Positions 8,556 to 18,464 of a DNA stretch of 64,000 nt are shown one piece after another; within the stretch, counting starts at the first letter, position 1, and each line of letters opens with the position of its first letter. The notes beneath the pieces were generated by a model. That model saw only the letters and a program-made list of their open reading frames with translations, had not been told where the DNA came from and searched no databases. The stretch is taken from positions 1-64,000 of the forward strand of contig NZ_FLOB01000001.1 in assembly GCF_900089775.1 (NCBI RefSeq), in the 5' to 3' direction. A program made the position numbers and the translations under genes. Source of the stretch: Marinomonas spartinae. GTDB lineage: Bacteria > Pseudomonadota > Gammaproteobacteria > Pseudomonadales > Marinomonadaceae.

Positions 8556-11136
8556 TCTCTGCTCCTAAATCCGTTGTACTTTGTACATAGTCTCTCAATG
8601 CGCAAATCTGCTCCCCAGTATAAGGAAGCTGCATTTCATAAAAGTGCACATTATCCACCATATCAGGCCAATTTTGTACGGCATAAAAACGTATACTTGG
8701 AAAACGTTGCCCAACAGACGTTAATAACCCCTTGAGTTGCGGCTCCAACAACACCACAACCGCGTCAGAATGATAGGGGAAAATCGCCTCAAACTCTTCC
8801 AGTCCAGCCAACCACTGAGATGAAATAGACAAACGCTCAAGCTCGGTATACCAAATGGCCTTAGCGACACGGCTTCCTCCCACCACAATCCAGGCTCTTT
8901 TGCGCCCTCCCATATGCATGGGAATAATGCCCTCATACTGACGGGCGTTAGCAATCACCTTCTGTAAACAGTAATCGAACACACAACCAGATAACCCCAG
9001 CACACCGTATTCGAGAAGGTCATTTGACTGCGTACTTAGCCATATAATCGGCAGCTCCTCCCGATCCTGTTGCCCTTTCAAAGCTTTAATCATATGAAGA
9101 GGCGCTTGTACATCATGATCACTGCCAATGATGACCACATCAAATAAAGTCACCGAGCTTGCCTGCATAAAAAAGGCATCCGTTGAGGAATAGCTTTCTA
9201 CCTGTCCACCTAACCGCTCTAAACTGTCTTTGATGCGTTCTGTCTCAAGATAATCATTCCATACCCAAGCCACCGTAAAGCTCTCTTTCTCATTCCCAGG
9301 CTCAGTGCCTTTTATCGCCAAAGGCAACTCCACTTTAAAAGCATTATTGCGTAATTGACGTTGACGACCTGCTAGTGGCTGCAATAGAGCATTGATCATC
9401 CAATGCCAAAATGGTCTTAACTCGGCCTCGCTGATAACCACCATTTCCAATTCAACATCTGATCGAAGCGATAATTGGCGCTCTGATGCATCATTTGAGG
9501 TCACCAGCACAAGCAAGACTCTCAACAAGTTTCTTAGATTTATATCGCACGAAACGACCATGGAGCCGACGCCCACTGGACAATCTATTCGCACATCATA
9601 GGGAGCCACCCCTAAGCGCGATGTCAGCCACTCACTCTCACGGGCAAGTAATTCACCAATAGGCAAGTCTTCGATTTGGGCCTCTTCTGATTTGAGATCA
9701 TCAAGCAACTCCAACAAAGTGGCTAACCAGCCACGAAAATATTGGCTGGAAATATTATCAGGCCAACGAGATAATAGACTTAGCTCCTTTAACAAGACCT
9801 CAATATCTATGTGACGATGCAGTTGCAAAGTCGATGGTCTTAATTGTTCAAGTTGCCACGAAAGACGTTTTTCATTGGTCATGTCACGTCCCACAAGCAA
9901 TAAACTTCTAAAGCCATTCTCATTGGTGAAGGAATAAGCACACCAATGATAAATCACATTCAAATGGGGCAATGTTAATTCAAAACTCACACCAACCTCT
10001 CCCTTCAAAGCATCTTGAATCGCCTGATGAACAGAAATTGGCGTAAAATCAAACACACTGCGAGAGTGATGGTTATTGGGGAAAAGTCGCTTTGCTTCTT
10101 TATTCATCGCATCGACGCATGCCACCTCATTACAGAAAATCACTGCATTGTTAGTCGAATCGAGCAATAATTGAAAGCGCCGCTCTTTGGCCTGCAAAAA
10201 TTGACGATACTGGTCGCCTTGTGCCTGTAATGGCTGCAACTCAGAAAATGGCAAAAACTCCTCACTCGTTCGCCCTACTACAAACGCCAGAGGCGAAAAC
10301 ACTAAACGACGAACTAACATCGCCAATAAAGCAAAAAGAATGGTCAAGCCAATAAAGAGCCAAAAAACAAATTGCCCCCAGTGATAAAGGGAACGGAAAG
10401 ATATAACGGACTTGCTCACAACCTCTAATTCGAAATGACTATCGTAAACAGAAGAAGAAAACGCGCTAGTGAATTGCACACTATTATCTGAGACGTCCAA
10501 CGAATTGCGCTTTTCTTTGAGAAGAATAGCGCCAGTAGAGGCATCTTTTATCAATACCATATCGACTTTCGCCGCGTCTAGTAGCTTACTGGCTAACGTC
10601 AAATTTTCATTTAATGACACAAAACCGTACAAATAACCGACATTAACTCCCCCTTTACCCACCAATTTTTTCTTATAAAGCAAAAAGATGGCGCCATCTT
10701 TAGAGGTCACTTTTACCCAACGGTTGATTTTCCCCTGACGCAGCAAGGGGGCGATATCATCCTTGGTGTACAAGCGTGCCCTGGGATCAACCGCAGGCGG
10801 ACGATTTTCCCAATCAATATAGAAAAAATCCAGCCCACCAAAAAATAATAAATCATGATGCCCAAACAACATATCAAGAGCTTTTGAAGGAACATAATTT
10901 CCAAGTAACAGATCTTGGCTGATAAAATTCATCTCATGTTCAGCACGACTTAAATACGACTCAAAGGTTTCTTCAACTATCTGTTTTTTTAGTACTAGGC
11001 TGGATTGAAGCTCATTTTTTTCTCGTGCGTCAAAAGCAATAAACGAGGCAGCAGATGCCACTGCGAAGGCGAATAAAAATAGCGCCAGTATGCGATAAAA
11101 AGCACGACGCTCAAGGCTCATTGTCGCGTTTACCAT
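8548..11136 (-). CDS. LuxQ-like membrane sensor with degenerate kinase and two degenerate receiver domains
   Basis: This 862-residue protein has a hybrid-sensor layout. There is a membrane segment (about 13-36), a periplasmic domain (about 37-252), a second membrane segment (about 255-276), a PAS domain (about 316-418), then degenerate dimerisation and ATPase regions (about 422-608). Two receiver-like domains follow (about 618-735 and 745-855). The periplasmic part follows the order of LuxQ: a DLLFFGG...FFYIDW stretch, NRWVKV, LLYKKKL and GYLYGFVSLNENLTLASKLL. No H-E/D-x-R-T-P box is present, and the DxGxG and GxG ATP motifs are absent. In the first receiver the phospho-acceptor position (FDVVIIG) is glycine 671; the second has VVVLLEP. 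So it is probably a pseudokinase or scaffold. It starts inside the last bases of the LuxP-like gene and overlaps mtnN. The LuxQ relation is inferred from remembered sequence. Confidence 0.75.
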   Translation of the reverse strand: MVNATMSLERRAFYRILALFLFAFAVASAASFIAFDAREKNELQSSLVLKKQIVEETFESYLSRAEHEMNFISQDLLLGNYVPSKALDMLFGHHDLLFFGGLDFFYIDWENRPPAVDPRARLYTKDDIAPLLRQGKINRWVKVTSKDGAIFLLYKKKLVGKGGVNVGYLYGFVSLNENLTLASKLLDAAKVDMVLIKDASTGAILLKEKRNSLDVSDNSVQFTSAFSSSVYDSHFELEVVSKSVISFRSLYHWGQFVFWLFIGLTILFALLAMLVRRLVFSPLAFVVGRTSEEFLPFSELQPLQAQGDQYRQFLQAKERRFQLLLDSTNNAVIFCNEVACVDAMNKEAKRLFPNNHHSRSVFDFTPISVHQAIQDALKGEVGVSFELTLPHLNVIYHWCAYSFTNENGFRSLLLVGRDMTNEKRLSWQLEQLRPSTLQLHRHIDIEVLLKELSLLSRWPDNISSQYFRGWLATLLELLDDLKSEEAQIEDLPIGELLARESEWLTSRLGVAPYDVRIDCPVGVGSMVVSCDINLRNLLRVLLVLVTSNDASERQLSLRSDVELEMVVISEAELRPFWHWMINALLQPLAGRQRQLRNNAFKVELPLAIKGTEPGNEKESFTVAWVWNDYLETERIKDSLERLGGQVESYSSTDAFFMQASSVTLFDVVIIGSDHDVQAPLHMIKALKGQQDREELPIIWLSTQSNDLLEYGVLGLSGCVFDYCLQKVIANARQYEGIIPMHMGGRKRAWIVVGGSRVAKAIWYTELERLSISSQWLAGLEEFEAIFPYHSDAVVVLLEPQLKGLLTSVGQRFPSIRFYAVQNWPDMVDNVHFYEMQLPYTGEQICALRDYVQSTTDLGAENE

Positions 11137-12281
11137 ATCACCGCCGAGTACCGATAGGCCTGTTGAAGCATCAGATGCAAACTAGTGGAGTCTTGCTCTG
11201 GCGACATGATCATTGTTCTACCAACATACAACATGGGTTCTGCTTTTCCTTCCATACTCCCCTTTATCCCTTCGGCAACCGCAATAGCAAGGTCATCCCA
11301 CATAAACAAACTGCTCACCATTACTGGCCCATTGATCAGATGATCCACTTCATGCACAGACAAGCCCCAGCTATTGGTCTGTGCCGAAGGCAATCCACCT
11401 TCCTCTGACACTCTCTCTGCCTTGCTCTTAACTTGATGGGGATGGCTGTTATGGTACGTCTTGATCGCTCTTACTACCCCATTAGAAATAGACTGGGTGC
11501 AACTAAAAATAAACGCATTTGGGGTCTTTCTCAATATTCGCCTGGCCGCCACATAAGCAGCCTCCTCATTATTCGCCACCGCTTGCACATCACCAATATG
11601 ACGATTACGACTTGCCATCGCATCCAAAAATCCATTGCAGCGTAAATCATTCAAATAGCCGGACGGCAACACCAAAGCGGCCAGTTTCGTATTCTTCGGT
11701 AACTGTCGATCTAAATAGCTCGCCAGTGTTTGCACGGTTTTCAACTGGTTAAAACCCACATACATAAATGGTGGCTGATATTTCCAGTTTTTCAGTGGCG
11801 TCGATAAGTTAAAAAAGATCACCTTTATCTTACCTTGTTGCAACACTCTCTCAACCACATGACTTTGCATCACATTCAAATCGGTAGCGACCAAATAATT
11901 AGGTTTTTCTTTTTTAATCAATTCAAAGGGATTCGCTACCTTAAGACTCTGAAGGTGATCATAAATAGTAATTTGATAGGCGATACCCAGTTCTTTCATA
12001 CGCCGTTTAAAACTGAGCAATAAGGATTTGTTTTCAATGGATGAGGCCTTTCCAGACAGCAAAAATGAGACTCGTACTGGAGAAACCTGTCTCATATTAA
12101 TTGGATCTGCAGGGGAGTTAACAACAGCAGAAAGCTGCTCGCTTAAAGGACGCTGATCTGGCCAAGCACGATAAAAATCCTGGCTACTCATAACATAGGG
12201 CAGCACATTCATCGCCTGAGCGGACGAACATACGCCTAAAAGCAAAAGGGCGAAAAGCTTAATACAAAACAGTCGTCGCAT
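11130..12281 (-). CDS. LuxP-like periplasmic ligand-binding protein
   Basis: This 383-residue protein begins with a signal peptide (MRRLFCIKLFALLLL, cleavage after about residue 23). ATG 12281 is preferred over a TTG 33 bases upstream because the signal peptide starts here. Several stretches line up with Vibrio LuxP: WPDQRPLSEQLSAVV (LuxP FPEQRKLTNALSEAV), PPFMYVGFNQ (QPFLYVGFDH), GYLNDLR (GYISDVR) and the C-terminal AIAVAEGIKGSMEGK plus AYRYS. It belongs to the periplasmic binding protein type 1 fold and lies directly upstream of, and overlaps by seven bases, the LuxQ-like gene. Pocket residues are only partly conserved, so the ligand may not be borate AI-2. A generic sugar-binding protein is the main alternative. 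Confidence 0.78.
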   Translation of the reverse strand: MRRLFCIKLFALLLLGVCSSAQAMNVLPYVMSSQDFYRAWPDQRPLSEQLSAVVNSPADPINMRQVSPVRVSFLLSGKASSIENKSLLLSFKRRMKELGIAYQITIYDHLQSLKVANPFELIKKEKPNYLVATDLNVMQSHVVERVLQQGKIKVIFFNLSTPLKNWKYQPPFMYVGFNQLKTVQTLASYLDRQLPKNTKLAALVLPSGYLNDLRCNGFLDAMASRNRHIGDVQAVANNEEAAYVAARRILRKTPNAFIFSCTQSISNGVVRAIKTYHNSHPHQVKSKAERVSEEGGLPSAQTNSWGLSVHEVDHLINGPVMVSSLFMWDDLAIAVAEGIKGSMEGKAEPMLYVGRTMIMSPEQDSTSLHLMLQQAYRYSAVIW

Positions 12282-12388
12282 GATGATATCCGCTGGCACT
12301 TCGGACAGAAGCAATCTATAGACGTCGTTGCACGATGATGAGAAATAAAGTTAACACGTACAAACGTCTTTTTATTAAACAAACCAAA

Positions 12389-12417
12389 AAGATAAGCTGT
12401 ATCACACAGCAACACAA
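12389..12417 (-). promoter_or_regulatory. Candidate promoter of the LuxP/LuxQ-like operon with dyad in the spacer
   Basis: On the minus strand TTGTGT (12412-12417) and TATCTT (12389-12394) are 17 bases apart. Inside the spacer is the dyad GCTGT-N5-ACAGC (12396-12410), which could be a regulator site. It lies about 108 bases before the LuxP-like start codon. The motif is visible, the function inferred. Confidence 0.4.
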
Positions 12418-12471
12418 GTAAATGAAAGAGAAAACCGAAGGACAATACTCGATGAGTAAATTTTAGACATA

Positions 12472-12500
12472 AAAAAAGCTGACATAAAGTCAGCTTTTTT
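12472..12500 (-). terminator. Terminator downstream of tRNA-Leu
   Basis: AAAAAAGCTGAC and GTCAGCTTTTTT form a perfect stem with a five-base loop, six bases after the tRNA CCA end on the minus strand. It has A and T runs on both sides. Confidence 0.9.
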
Positions 12501-12505
12501 AAATT

Positions 12506-12590
12506 TGGTGCGGAAGGAGAGACTCGAACTCTCACGCCGTGAAGCACTGGAACCTAAATCCAGCGTGTCTACCAATTCCACCACTCCCGC
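12506..12590 (-). tRNA. tRNA-Leu, anticodon UAG
   Basis: The minus strand reads GCGGGAGTGGTGGAATTGG at the 5' end and finishes with TCCGCACCA, with CCA encoded. The anticodon stem CTGGA/TCCAG encloses loop TTTAGGT, so the anticodon is UAG. The long variable arm and 85-base length fit a class II leucine tRNA. It is followed by a strong terminator. Confidence 0.97.
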
Positions 12591-12703
12591 AAGGAATGGC
12601 GAGCATTATAGGGAACTCATTTTTTTGGTCAACACTTTTTTTTCAATTTTTGCAAAAAAACGAAAAAATAAAACGTTTTCTCTTCTATTGCACCATAAAA
12701 CAC

Positions 12704-12721
12704 AAAAGCGTCCATGCTTTT
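12704..12721 (-). terminator. Possible terminator of fba
   Basis: AAAAGC (12704-12709) and GCTTTT (12716-12721) form a short stem, followed on the minus strand by T-rich sequence. It lies about 30 bases after the fba stop. The stem is only six pairs, so support is moderate. Confidence 0.4.
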
Positions 12722-12750
12722 AACACTTAACCACAGGATAGGGGCAAGGA

Positions 12751-13818
12751 TTAAAAGGTACGGCCATTCAAGTATTCACCACGCTCATAACGAATCGCCA
12801 TTTCCTCAAGATCAATTGTATGAATACGTGATGCTTGACCTGCACTGCCAAACGCTTCATAACGATCAATACAAACCGCCTTCATTGCTTTAATGCTTTC
12901 GGTTAAGTATTTACGCGGATCGAAATTCCCCTTGTGTTCAGCAAGGCTGCGGCGAATGGCCCCAGTCGCGGCCAAACGCAAGTCGGTATCAATGTTCACT
13001 TTGCGCACACCATAACGAATGGCTTTGACAATTTCTTCAACAGGCACACCATACGTTTCTGGAATGTCACCACCAAATTCATTAATAATCGATAGCCAAT
13101 CCTGTGGCACCGATGAAGAGCCGTGCAATACAATATGAGTGTTAGGTAAACGCTCCACAATGGTAGCGATTCGCTCAATGTCTAAGATATCGCCAGTGGG
13201 TGGGCGAGTAAATTTGTATGCGCCATGGCTGGTGCCGATCGCAACAGCAAGGGCGTCAATGCCTGTTGCTTCCACAAATTCAAGCGCTTCATCTGGGTCT
13301 GTCAACATCTGAGAGTGATCTAGGGTGCCTTCCGCTCCCACACCATCCTCTTCACCTGCTTGGCCCGTCTCCAAAGAGCCTAAACAGCCCAGTTCCCCTT
13401 CCACTGACACACCACAGGCGTGAGCAAACTCCACTGTACGACGCGTGACATCCACATTGTAATCGTAATTGGCTGGTGTTTTACCATCGGCCATTAGAGA
13501 GCCATCCATCATCACAGATGAAAAGCCAAGCTGAATGGAACGCTGGCAAATCGCGGGGGACGTACCGTGGTCCTGGTGCATAACAACAGGAATGTGTGGG
13601 TAGTCTTCTATAGCAGCCGCGATTAGATGACGTAAAAAATGGGATCCTGCATACTTACGCGCCCCCGCAGAAGCTTGCATAATAACAGGAGAATTGACTT
13701 CGTCCGCTGCTTCCATGATGGCTTTCACTTGCTCCATGTTGTTCACATTAAAAGCAGGTAAGCCGTAGCTGTGCTCGGCAGCATGATCTAACAGTTGACG
13801 CATACTAATTAAAGGCAT
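12751..13818 (-). CDS. fba: Fructose-bisphosphate aldolase, class II (Calvin-cycle subtype)
   Basis: This enzyme interconverts fructose 1,6-bisphosphate with dihydroxyacetone phosphate and glyceraldehyde 3-phosphate, using zinc. The ATG at 13818 has a good ribosome site (AGAGGA) and gives 355 residues starting [15 protein letters not shown], the standard start of the cbbA-type class IIA enzyme in Pseudomonas relatives. Visible motifs are the metal-ligand VVMHQDHG, the [12 protein letters not shown] region, and the glycine-rich VLHGSSSVP. It is the last gene of the tkt-epd-pgk-fba cluster, 304 bases after pgk, so it may have its own promoter. Confidence 0.95.
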   Translation of the reverse strand: MPLISMRQLLDHAAEHSYGLPAFNVNNMEQVKAIMEAADEVNSPVIMQASAGARKYAGSHFLRHLIAAAIEDYPHIPVVMHQDHGTSPAICQRSIQLGFSSVMMDGSLMADGKTPANYDYNVDVTRRTVEFAHACGVSVEGELGCLGSLETGQAGEEDGVGAEGTLDHSQMLTDPDEALEFVEATGIDALAVAIGTSHGAYKFTRPPTGDILDIERIATIVERLPNTHIVLHGSSSVPQDWLSIINEFGGDIPETYGVPVEEIVKAIRYGVRKVNIDTDLRLAATGAIRRSLAEHKGNFDPRKYLTESIKAMKAVCIDRYEAFGSAGQASRIHTIDLEEMAIRYERGEYLNGRTF

Positions 13819-13840
13819 AAAAGTTTCCTCTGACAATGAA

Positions 13841-13865
13841 GTCTTCTATGATTTTCATAGAAGAC
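13841..13865 (-). promoter_or_regulatory. Perfect hairpin in the fba leader (pgk-fba gap, 13819-14122)
   Basis: GTCTTCTATG (13841-13850) pairs perfectly with CATAGAAGAC (13856-13865) with a five-base loop. It ends about ten bases upstream of the fba ribosome site. No T run follows, so it does not look like a terminator; a protein-binding dyad or an RNA processing or stability element is possible. Nothing else recognisable is seen in the 304-base gap. Confidence 0.4.
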
Positions 13866-14122
13866 GGAGCTATGGTATTTCACTCAAGTTTATTAATTCA
13901 TAAGTGCTAAACACTCATGTGGCTTACGCCTTATCATTTATTGTCATTCCTAGTGTACGGTCTAATAGAGCTAACACCAAGAGGTCACTCTCTAGTTTTA
14001 TATCCGCTGACTCATTATTGACACACTGCAATGACAAACAATTCATCAATACAAGTCAACACGGTCAGCGTGATTGGCTTAAGCCATTATAATATGGGGT
14101 AATCTTCCGTCACCCTCTTAAC

Positions 14123-15286
14123 TCAATTTTGCGCACGAGTCTCTAACATAGCAACCGCTGGCAGTACTTTTCCTTCAACAAACTCTAGAAAAGCACCACC
14201 GCCAGTTGAAATATAAGACACATGGTCTGTGATATCATATTTATCGACCGCCGCTAGTGTGTCACCGCCGCCAGCGATAGAGAACCCCTTACTCTTAGCA
14301 ATAGCCATCGCTAGCGCTTTGGTGCCGCTACCAAACTGGTCAAATTCGAAGACACCGACAGGCCCATTCCAAATAATGGTTTGTGAGTCCTCAAGTAAGG
14401 CTGCAAAAGCGGCAGAGGCTTTGGGGCCGATATCCAAAATCATATCATCAGGTCCCACATCTTTGGCATCTTTGATGGTCGCTTCCGCATTCGCAGAAAA
14501 CTCAGTGGCCACCACAACATCCTCTGGCAATGGAATATTAGTCTTTGCCATTAACGCTTTCGCTTGTGGGATCAAATCTTCTTCATATAATGACTTACCT
14601 ACAGGTAAGCCCGCAGCGGCTAGGAAGGTATTTGCAATACCACCACCGACGATTAATTGATCTACTTTTTCAGACAAGGATTCCAGTACCGTTAATTTCG
14701 TCGATACTTTAGAGCCACCAACAATCGCAGCCATTGGGTGAGCAGGCGTTGCCAAGGCTTTTTCTAAGGCTTCCAACTCTGCTGATAGTAAAGGTCCCGC
14801 ACAGGCAATGGGAGCAAATTTCGCCACCCCATGAGTCGAGGCTTGGGCGCGGTGAGCCGTACCAAATGCGTCCATAACAAACACATCACACAAAGCCGCC
14901 ATATTTTGGGCTAGCGTTTCATCATCGCTGCTTTCGCCTTTATTAAAACGCACGTTTTCAAGTAAAACCAGTTGGCCTGCTTCCACCTCGACACCACCCA
15001 ACCAGTCTTTCACTAAGGGAACGTTCTTTCCTAGTAAAACCGATAAGTGACTCGCCACAGGTTGCAAAGAATAGTCCGCTTCGTATTCCCCTTCGGTTGG
15101 TCTACCCAAATGCGACATTACCATCACCTTTGCCCCAGCTTCCAGCGCTAGTTTAAGAGTTGGCAAGGCAGCACGAATACGAGCATCACTCGTTACTTTT
15201 CCACCTTTAACAGGTACATTTAGATCTTCACGAATCAGCACACGTTTATCTGCCAGATCCAGCTCTTTCATCTTAATTACGGTCAT
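14123..15286 (-). CDS. pgk: Phosphoglycerate kinase
   Basis: This glycolytic enzyme transfers phosphate between 1,3-bisphosphoglycerate and ADP. ATG 15286 is preceded by GAGGAT and gives 387 residues, the E. coli length; the opening [30 protein letters not shown] sequence supports it over a start at 15328. Motifs include the substrate-binding REDLNVP, MSHLGRP, the [13 protein letters not shown] segment (MDAFGTAHR) and the nucleotide-binding [13 protein letters not shown] near the C-terminus. It follows epd by 51 bases. Confidence 0.97.
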   Translation of the reverse strand: MTVIKMKELDLADKRVLIREDLNVPVKGGKVTSDARIRAALPTLKLALEAGAKVMVMSHLGRPTEGEYEADYSLQPVASHLSVLLGKNVPLVKDWLGGVEVEAGQLVLLENVRFNKGESSDDETLAQNMAALCDVFVMDAFGTAHRAQASTHGVAKFAPIACAGPLLSAELEALEKALATPAHPMAAIVGGSKVSTKLTVLESLSEKVDQLIVGGGIANTFLAAAGLPVGKSLYEEDLIPQAKALMAKTNIPLPEDVVVATEFSANAEATIKDAKDVGPDDMILDIGPKASAAFAALLEDSQTIIWNGPVGVFEFDQFGSGTKALAMAIAKSKGFSIAGGGDTLAAVDKYDITDHVSYISTGGGAFLEFVEGKVLPAVAMLETRAQN

Positions 15287-15337
15287 GCACACTATCCTCG
15301 TCTTATAACGGTCCGATGTATGTATCAATACAATCGT

Positions 15338-16357
15338 CTAGTGACTGATTAAATCAGCCCAATGCTTAGCTACATCCAACATCCGGTTGGCATAGCCCCA
15401 TTCATTATCAAACCAACAAAGTAACTTCACCATCCGGCCATCAATCACCTGGGTCTGTGTTCCATCGATAATGACAGAGCGCGGATCGTGATTAAAGTCG
15501 ACAGACGCATGGGGTTCTTGGGTAAAGCCCATCAAACCCAAGTATTTTAAGGTCGCAGCCTCTTGTAAAGCTTGGTTAATTTCATTTTTTGTGACATTTC
15601 TTTGCGTACGAATAACTAAATCAATCACAGATACGTTCAACGTCGGAACGCGTACTGCGTTGCAGCCAATTTTGCCTTCTAACTCAGGCATTAGGCGAGA
15701 AATACCACGCGACAACCCTGTGTCCACAGGAATTATAGAACTCAGTGCGGCGCGAGTAAGACGCAAATCTTTTGTATGATAGCTATCGATCACTGGCTGG
15801 TCATTCATGGCGGAATGGATCGTTTGTGTAACACCATGCTCCACACCGGCAAACGTCGACAGCGTATCCAAAATAGGAATCAAGCAATTCGTTGTACAAG
15901 ACGCCGCGGAAACAATTGTGTGATCCGTGCGAATGTCGGCTTGATTAAATCCATAAACAATGGTCGCATCCATATCTGCTGCTGCCGGTTGCGACATCAA
16001 CAATCTTGGGATACCTGCATCCAGATACGCTTGCGCCCGCTCACGCTCGGAAAAGCTGCCGGAACACTCCAACACCATATCCACATTTAACTCGGCCCAA
16101 TTCAAATCATTCGGTTCTACACAGGAAAAACACTGAATGCTGTCATCGCCTATTATCAAACAATTCCCTTCAACATTAACAGGCCTAGGGAAGCGGCCAT
16201 GGGTCGTATCATAACGAGTCAGATAACTCATCGTGTCGATATCAGACAATTCATTGATTGCTACGACGTGAAAATGATCACGATGACCATTTTCATACAA
16301 AGCACGTAACACAGAACGTCCAATTCTGCCGTAACCATTAATTGCGATTCGCAACAT
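15338..16357 (-). CDS. epd: D-erythrose-4-phosphate dehydrogenase
   Basis: This is a GAPDH-family enzyme of 339 residues, close to E. coli Epd. It oxidises erythrose 4-phosphate to 4-phosphoerythronate for pyridoxal phosphate synthesis. Motifs are the NAD-binding INGYGRIGRSVLRALYE, the catalytic cysteine in SAASCTTNC, HSAMNDQPVIDSYH and FNHDPRSVIIDGTQT. The last two are typical of Epd rather than GapA. Its place between tkt and pgk matches the classical epd-pgk-fba order. A GAPDH role cannot be excluded from sequence alone. Confidence 0.88.
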   Translation of the reverse strand: MLRIAINGYGRIGRSVLRALYENGHRDHFHVVAINELSDIDTMSYLTRYDTTHGRFPRPVNVEGNCLIIGDDSIQCFSCVEPNDLNWAELNVDMVLECSGSFSERERAQAYLDAGIPRLLMSQPAAADMDATIVYGFNQADIRTDHTIVSAASCTTNCLIPILDTLSTFAGVEHGVTQTIHSAMNDQPVIDSYHTKDLRLTRAALSSIIPVDTGLSRGISRLMPELEGKIGCNAVRVPTLNVSVIDLVIRTQRNVTKNEINQALQEAATLKYLGLMGFTQEPHASVDFNHDPRSVIIDGTQTQVIDGRMVKLLCWFDNEWGYANRMLDVAKHWADLISH

Positions 16358-16420
16358 AGCCTTACTTCATCACCACGAAGAACGCAAAGCGCATTCTTTT
16401 ATAAAAAAGAAGAGAAACTA

Positions 16421-16452
16421 AAAAGACAGGCAAATCATTTGCCTGTCTTTTT
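16421..16452 (-). terminator. Terminator after tkt
   Basis: AAAAGACAGGCAAAT (16421-16435) pairs with ATTTGCCTGTCTTTT (16438-16452). It lies 21 bases after the tkt stop and before epd, so tkt is likely a separate or only partly linked transcription unit. Confidence 0.9.
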
Positions 16453-16472
16453 AGACGGATTACTTTAGTCAG

Positions 16473-18464
16473 TTACAGTTTATCCGCCGTAGCAACGACA
16501 TTCTCAACCGTAAACCCAAAGTAGTTCAAGACATCCGCTCCCGGAGCAGACTCACCAAAAGTGGTCATCGCCACCATGTCGCCCTCAAAACCAACATATT
16601 TGAACCAGAAGTCTTTGTGGGCCGCTTCAATGGCAATACGTTTGGTCACAGCCCGAGGCAATACAGACTCTTTGTAAGCGGCATCTTGCTCATCAAATAC
16701 CGTTGTCGATGGCATAGAGACCACTCGAACGTTTTTGCCTTTTTCGGTCAACACTTTCGCCGCATCCATCGCCAATCCCACTTCTGAACCGGTTGCGATT
16801 AGGATCAAGTCTGGTGTGCCAGTGCAATCTAGTAGTACGTAACCGCCTTTCGCCACATTAGCTAATTGCTCATCGTTACGAGCTTGTGCAGGCAAACCTT
16901 GACGAGAGAAAACAAGAGACGTTGGGCCATCACGACGTTCAATCGCCGCTTTCCAAGCAACGGCCGTTTCGGCTGCATCCGCTGGACGCCATACAGACAT
17001 GTTTGGCGTGGTACGCAGATTCGCCAATTGCTCAACCGCTTGGTGAGTTGGGCCATCTTCCCCTTGTCCAATCGAATCATGGGTATAAACAAAGATATTC
17101 TGAATGCCCATCAAGGCCGACATGCGCACCGCATTACGGGCGTATTCCATAAACATCAGGAAGGTCGCACCATAGTTGATAAAACCACCGTGCAAAGACG
17201 CACCGTTCATGATGCCACTCATACCGAATTCACGAACACCGTAGTATATGTAGTTACCCGCTGGGTCATCTTGGATGCCCTTTGAGCCAGACCAAAGCGT
17301 CAAGTTAGAACCCGCCAAGTCTGCAGATCCACCAAGCAATTCAGGCAAAATTGCACCGAAGGCGCCAATCGCATTTTGTGAAGCTTTACGGCTCGCAATG
17401 TTTTCGCCTTTTTCCTGAGACGCCTTGATAAAAGCATCCGCTTTTTCGCTAAAGTCCGCCGGTAGTTCGCCTTTAATTACACGACGCTCAAATTCTGCAG
17501 CCAGTTCTGGGTAAGCCGCTTTGTATGCGTCAAACTGTTTTGCCCACGCTTCTTCACGTGCTGCACCGGCTTCTTTGGCATCCCAACCTTTGTAGACATC
17601 TGCTGGAATCTCAAACGGGGCGTATTTCCAACCAAGGAATTCACGTGCCGCCGCAATTTCATCATCACCCAATGGGGCGCCATGACAATCGTGGCTACCC
17701 GATTTGTTTGGAGAGCCAAAACCAATGATGGTTTTGCAACAAATCAATGTTGGTTTGCTTGTTTCCGCTTTGGCGGCTTCAATGGCCGCTTTGATGGCCT
17801 CAGGATTATGACCATCCACATCGGCGATAACATGCCAACCATAAGCTTCAAAGCGTTTTGGCGTATCATCAGAAAACCAGCCTTCGACTTCACCATCAAT
17901 AGAAATACCATTGTTGTCCCAGAAAGCTACTAATTTACCAAGACCCAAAGTACCAGCTAGAGAGCATGCTTCGTGAGAAATACCTTCCATCATGCAGCCA
18001 TCGCCCATAAAGCAATACGTATTATGATCAACAACAGTGTGCCCTTCTCGGTTAAACTGAGCCGCAAGCGTTTTTTCCGCAATAGCCATGCCGACAGCAT
18101 TACTAATACCTGCACCTAATGGGCCTGTTGTTGTTTCAACACCATCTGTGTAGCCATACTCTGGGTGACCAGGGGTTTTAGAGTGCAGTTGGCGAAATTG
18201 CTTCAGCTCTTCCATTGGCAGTTTATAGCCAGACAAATGGAGGAGAGAATAAATCAACATAGAGCCATGGCCATTAGAGAGAATAAAACGGTCACGATCT
18301 ACCCATTTAGAATTATTCGGATTGTGCTTTAGAAAGTCGTTCCATAGCACCTCCGCAATATCTGCCATACCCATTGGCGCTCCAGGATGACCTGATTTGG
18401 CTTTCTGTACAGCATCCATACTCAAAGCGCGTATGGCGTTAGCAAGTTCTTTACGAGACGGCAT
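16473..18464 (-). CDS. tkt: Transketolase
   Basis: This thiamine diphosphate enzyme of the pentose phosphate pathway moves two-carbon units between sugar phosphates and makes erythrose 4-phosphate, the substrate of the neighbouring epd product. ATG 18464 has the ribosome site AGGAG and gives 663 residues, as in E. coli TktA. Motifs are [13 protein letters not shown], the thiamine-binding [13 protein letters not shown] with NNGISIDG, and [14 protein letters not shown]. Confidence 0.97.
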   Translation of the reverse strand: MPSRKELANAIRALSMDAVQKAKSGHPGAPMGMADIAEVLWNDFLKHNPNNSKWVDRDRFILSNGHGSMLIYSLLHLSGYKLPMEELKQFRQLHSKTPGHPEYGYTDGVETTTGPLGAGISNAVGMAIAEKTLAAQFNREGHTVVDHNTYCFMGDGCMMEGISHEACSLAGTLGLGKLVAFWDNNGISIDGEVEGWFSDDTPKRFEAYGWHVIADVDGHNPEAIKAAIEAAKAETSKPTLICCKTIIGFGSPNKSGSHDCHGAPLGDDEIAAAREFLGWKYAPFEIPADVYKGWDAKEAGAAREEAWAKQFDAYKAAYPELAAEFERRVIKGELPADFSEKADAFIKASQEKGENIASRKASQNAIGAFGAILPELLGGSADLAGSNLTLWSGSKGIQDDPAGNYIYYGVREFGMSGIMNGASLHGGFINYGATFLMFMEYARNAVRMSALMGIQNIFVYTHDSIGQGEDGPTHQAVEQLANLRTTPNMSVWRPADAAETAVAWKAAIERRDGPTSLVFSRQGLPAQARNDEQLANVAKGGYVLLDCTGTPDLILIATGSEVGLAMDAAKVLTEKGKNVRVVSMPSTTVFDEQDAAYKESVLPRAVTKRIAIEAAHKDFWFKYVGFEGDMVAMTTFGESAPGADVLNYFGFTVENVVATADKL

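Noticed and set aside
12236..12723. Several short frames on both strands around 12.2-12.7 kb
   Set aside because: They cross tRNA-Leu and its terminator.
13904..14092. A 62-codon frame between fba and pgk
   Set aside because: It has no ribosome site and no recognisable domain, and lies on the strand opposite the operon.
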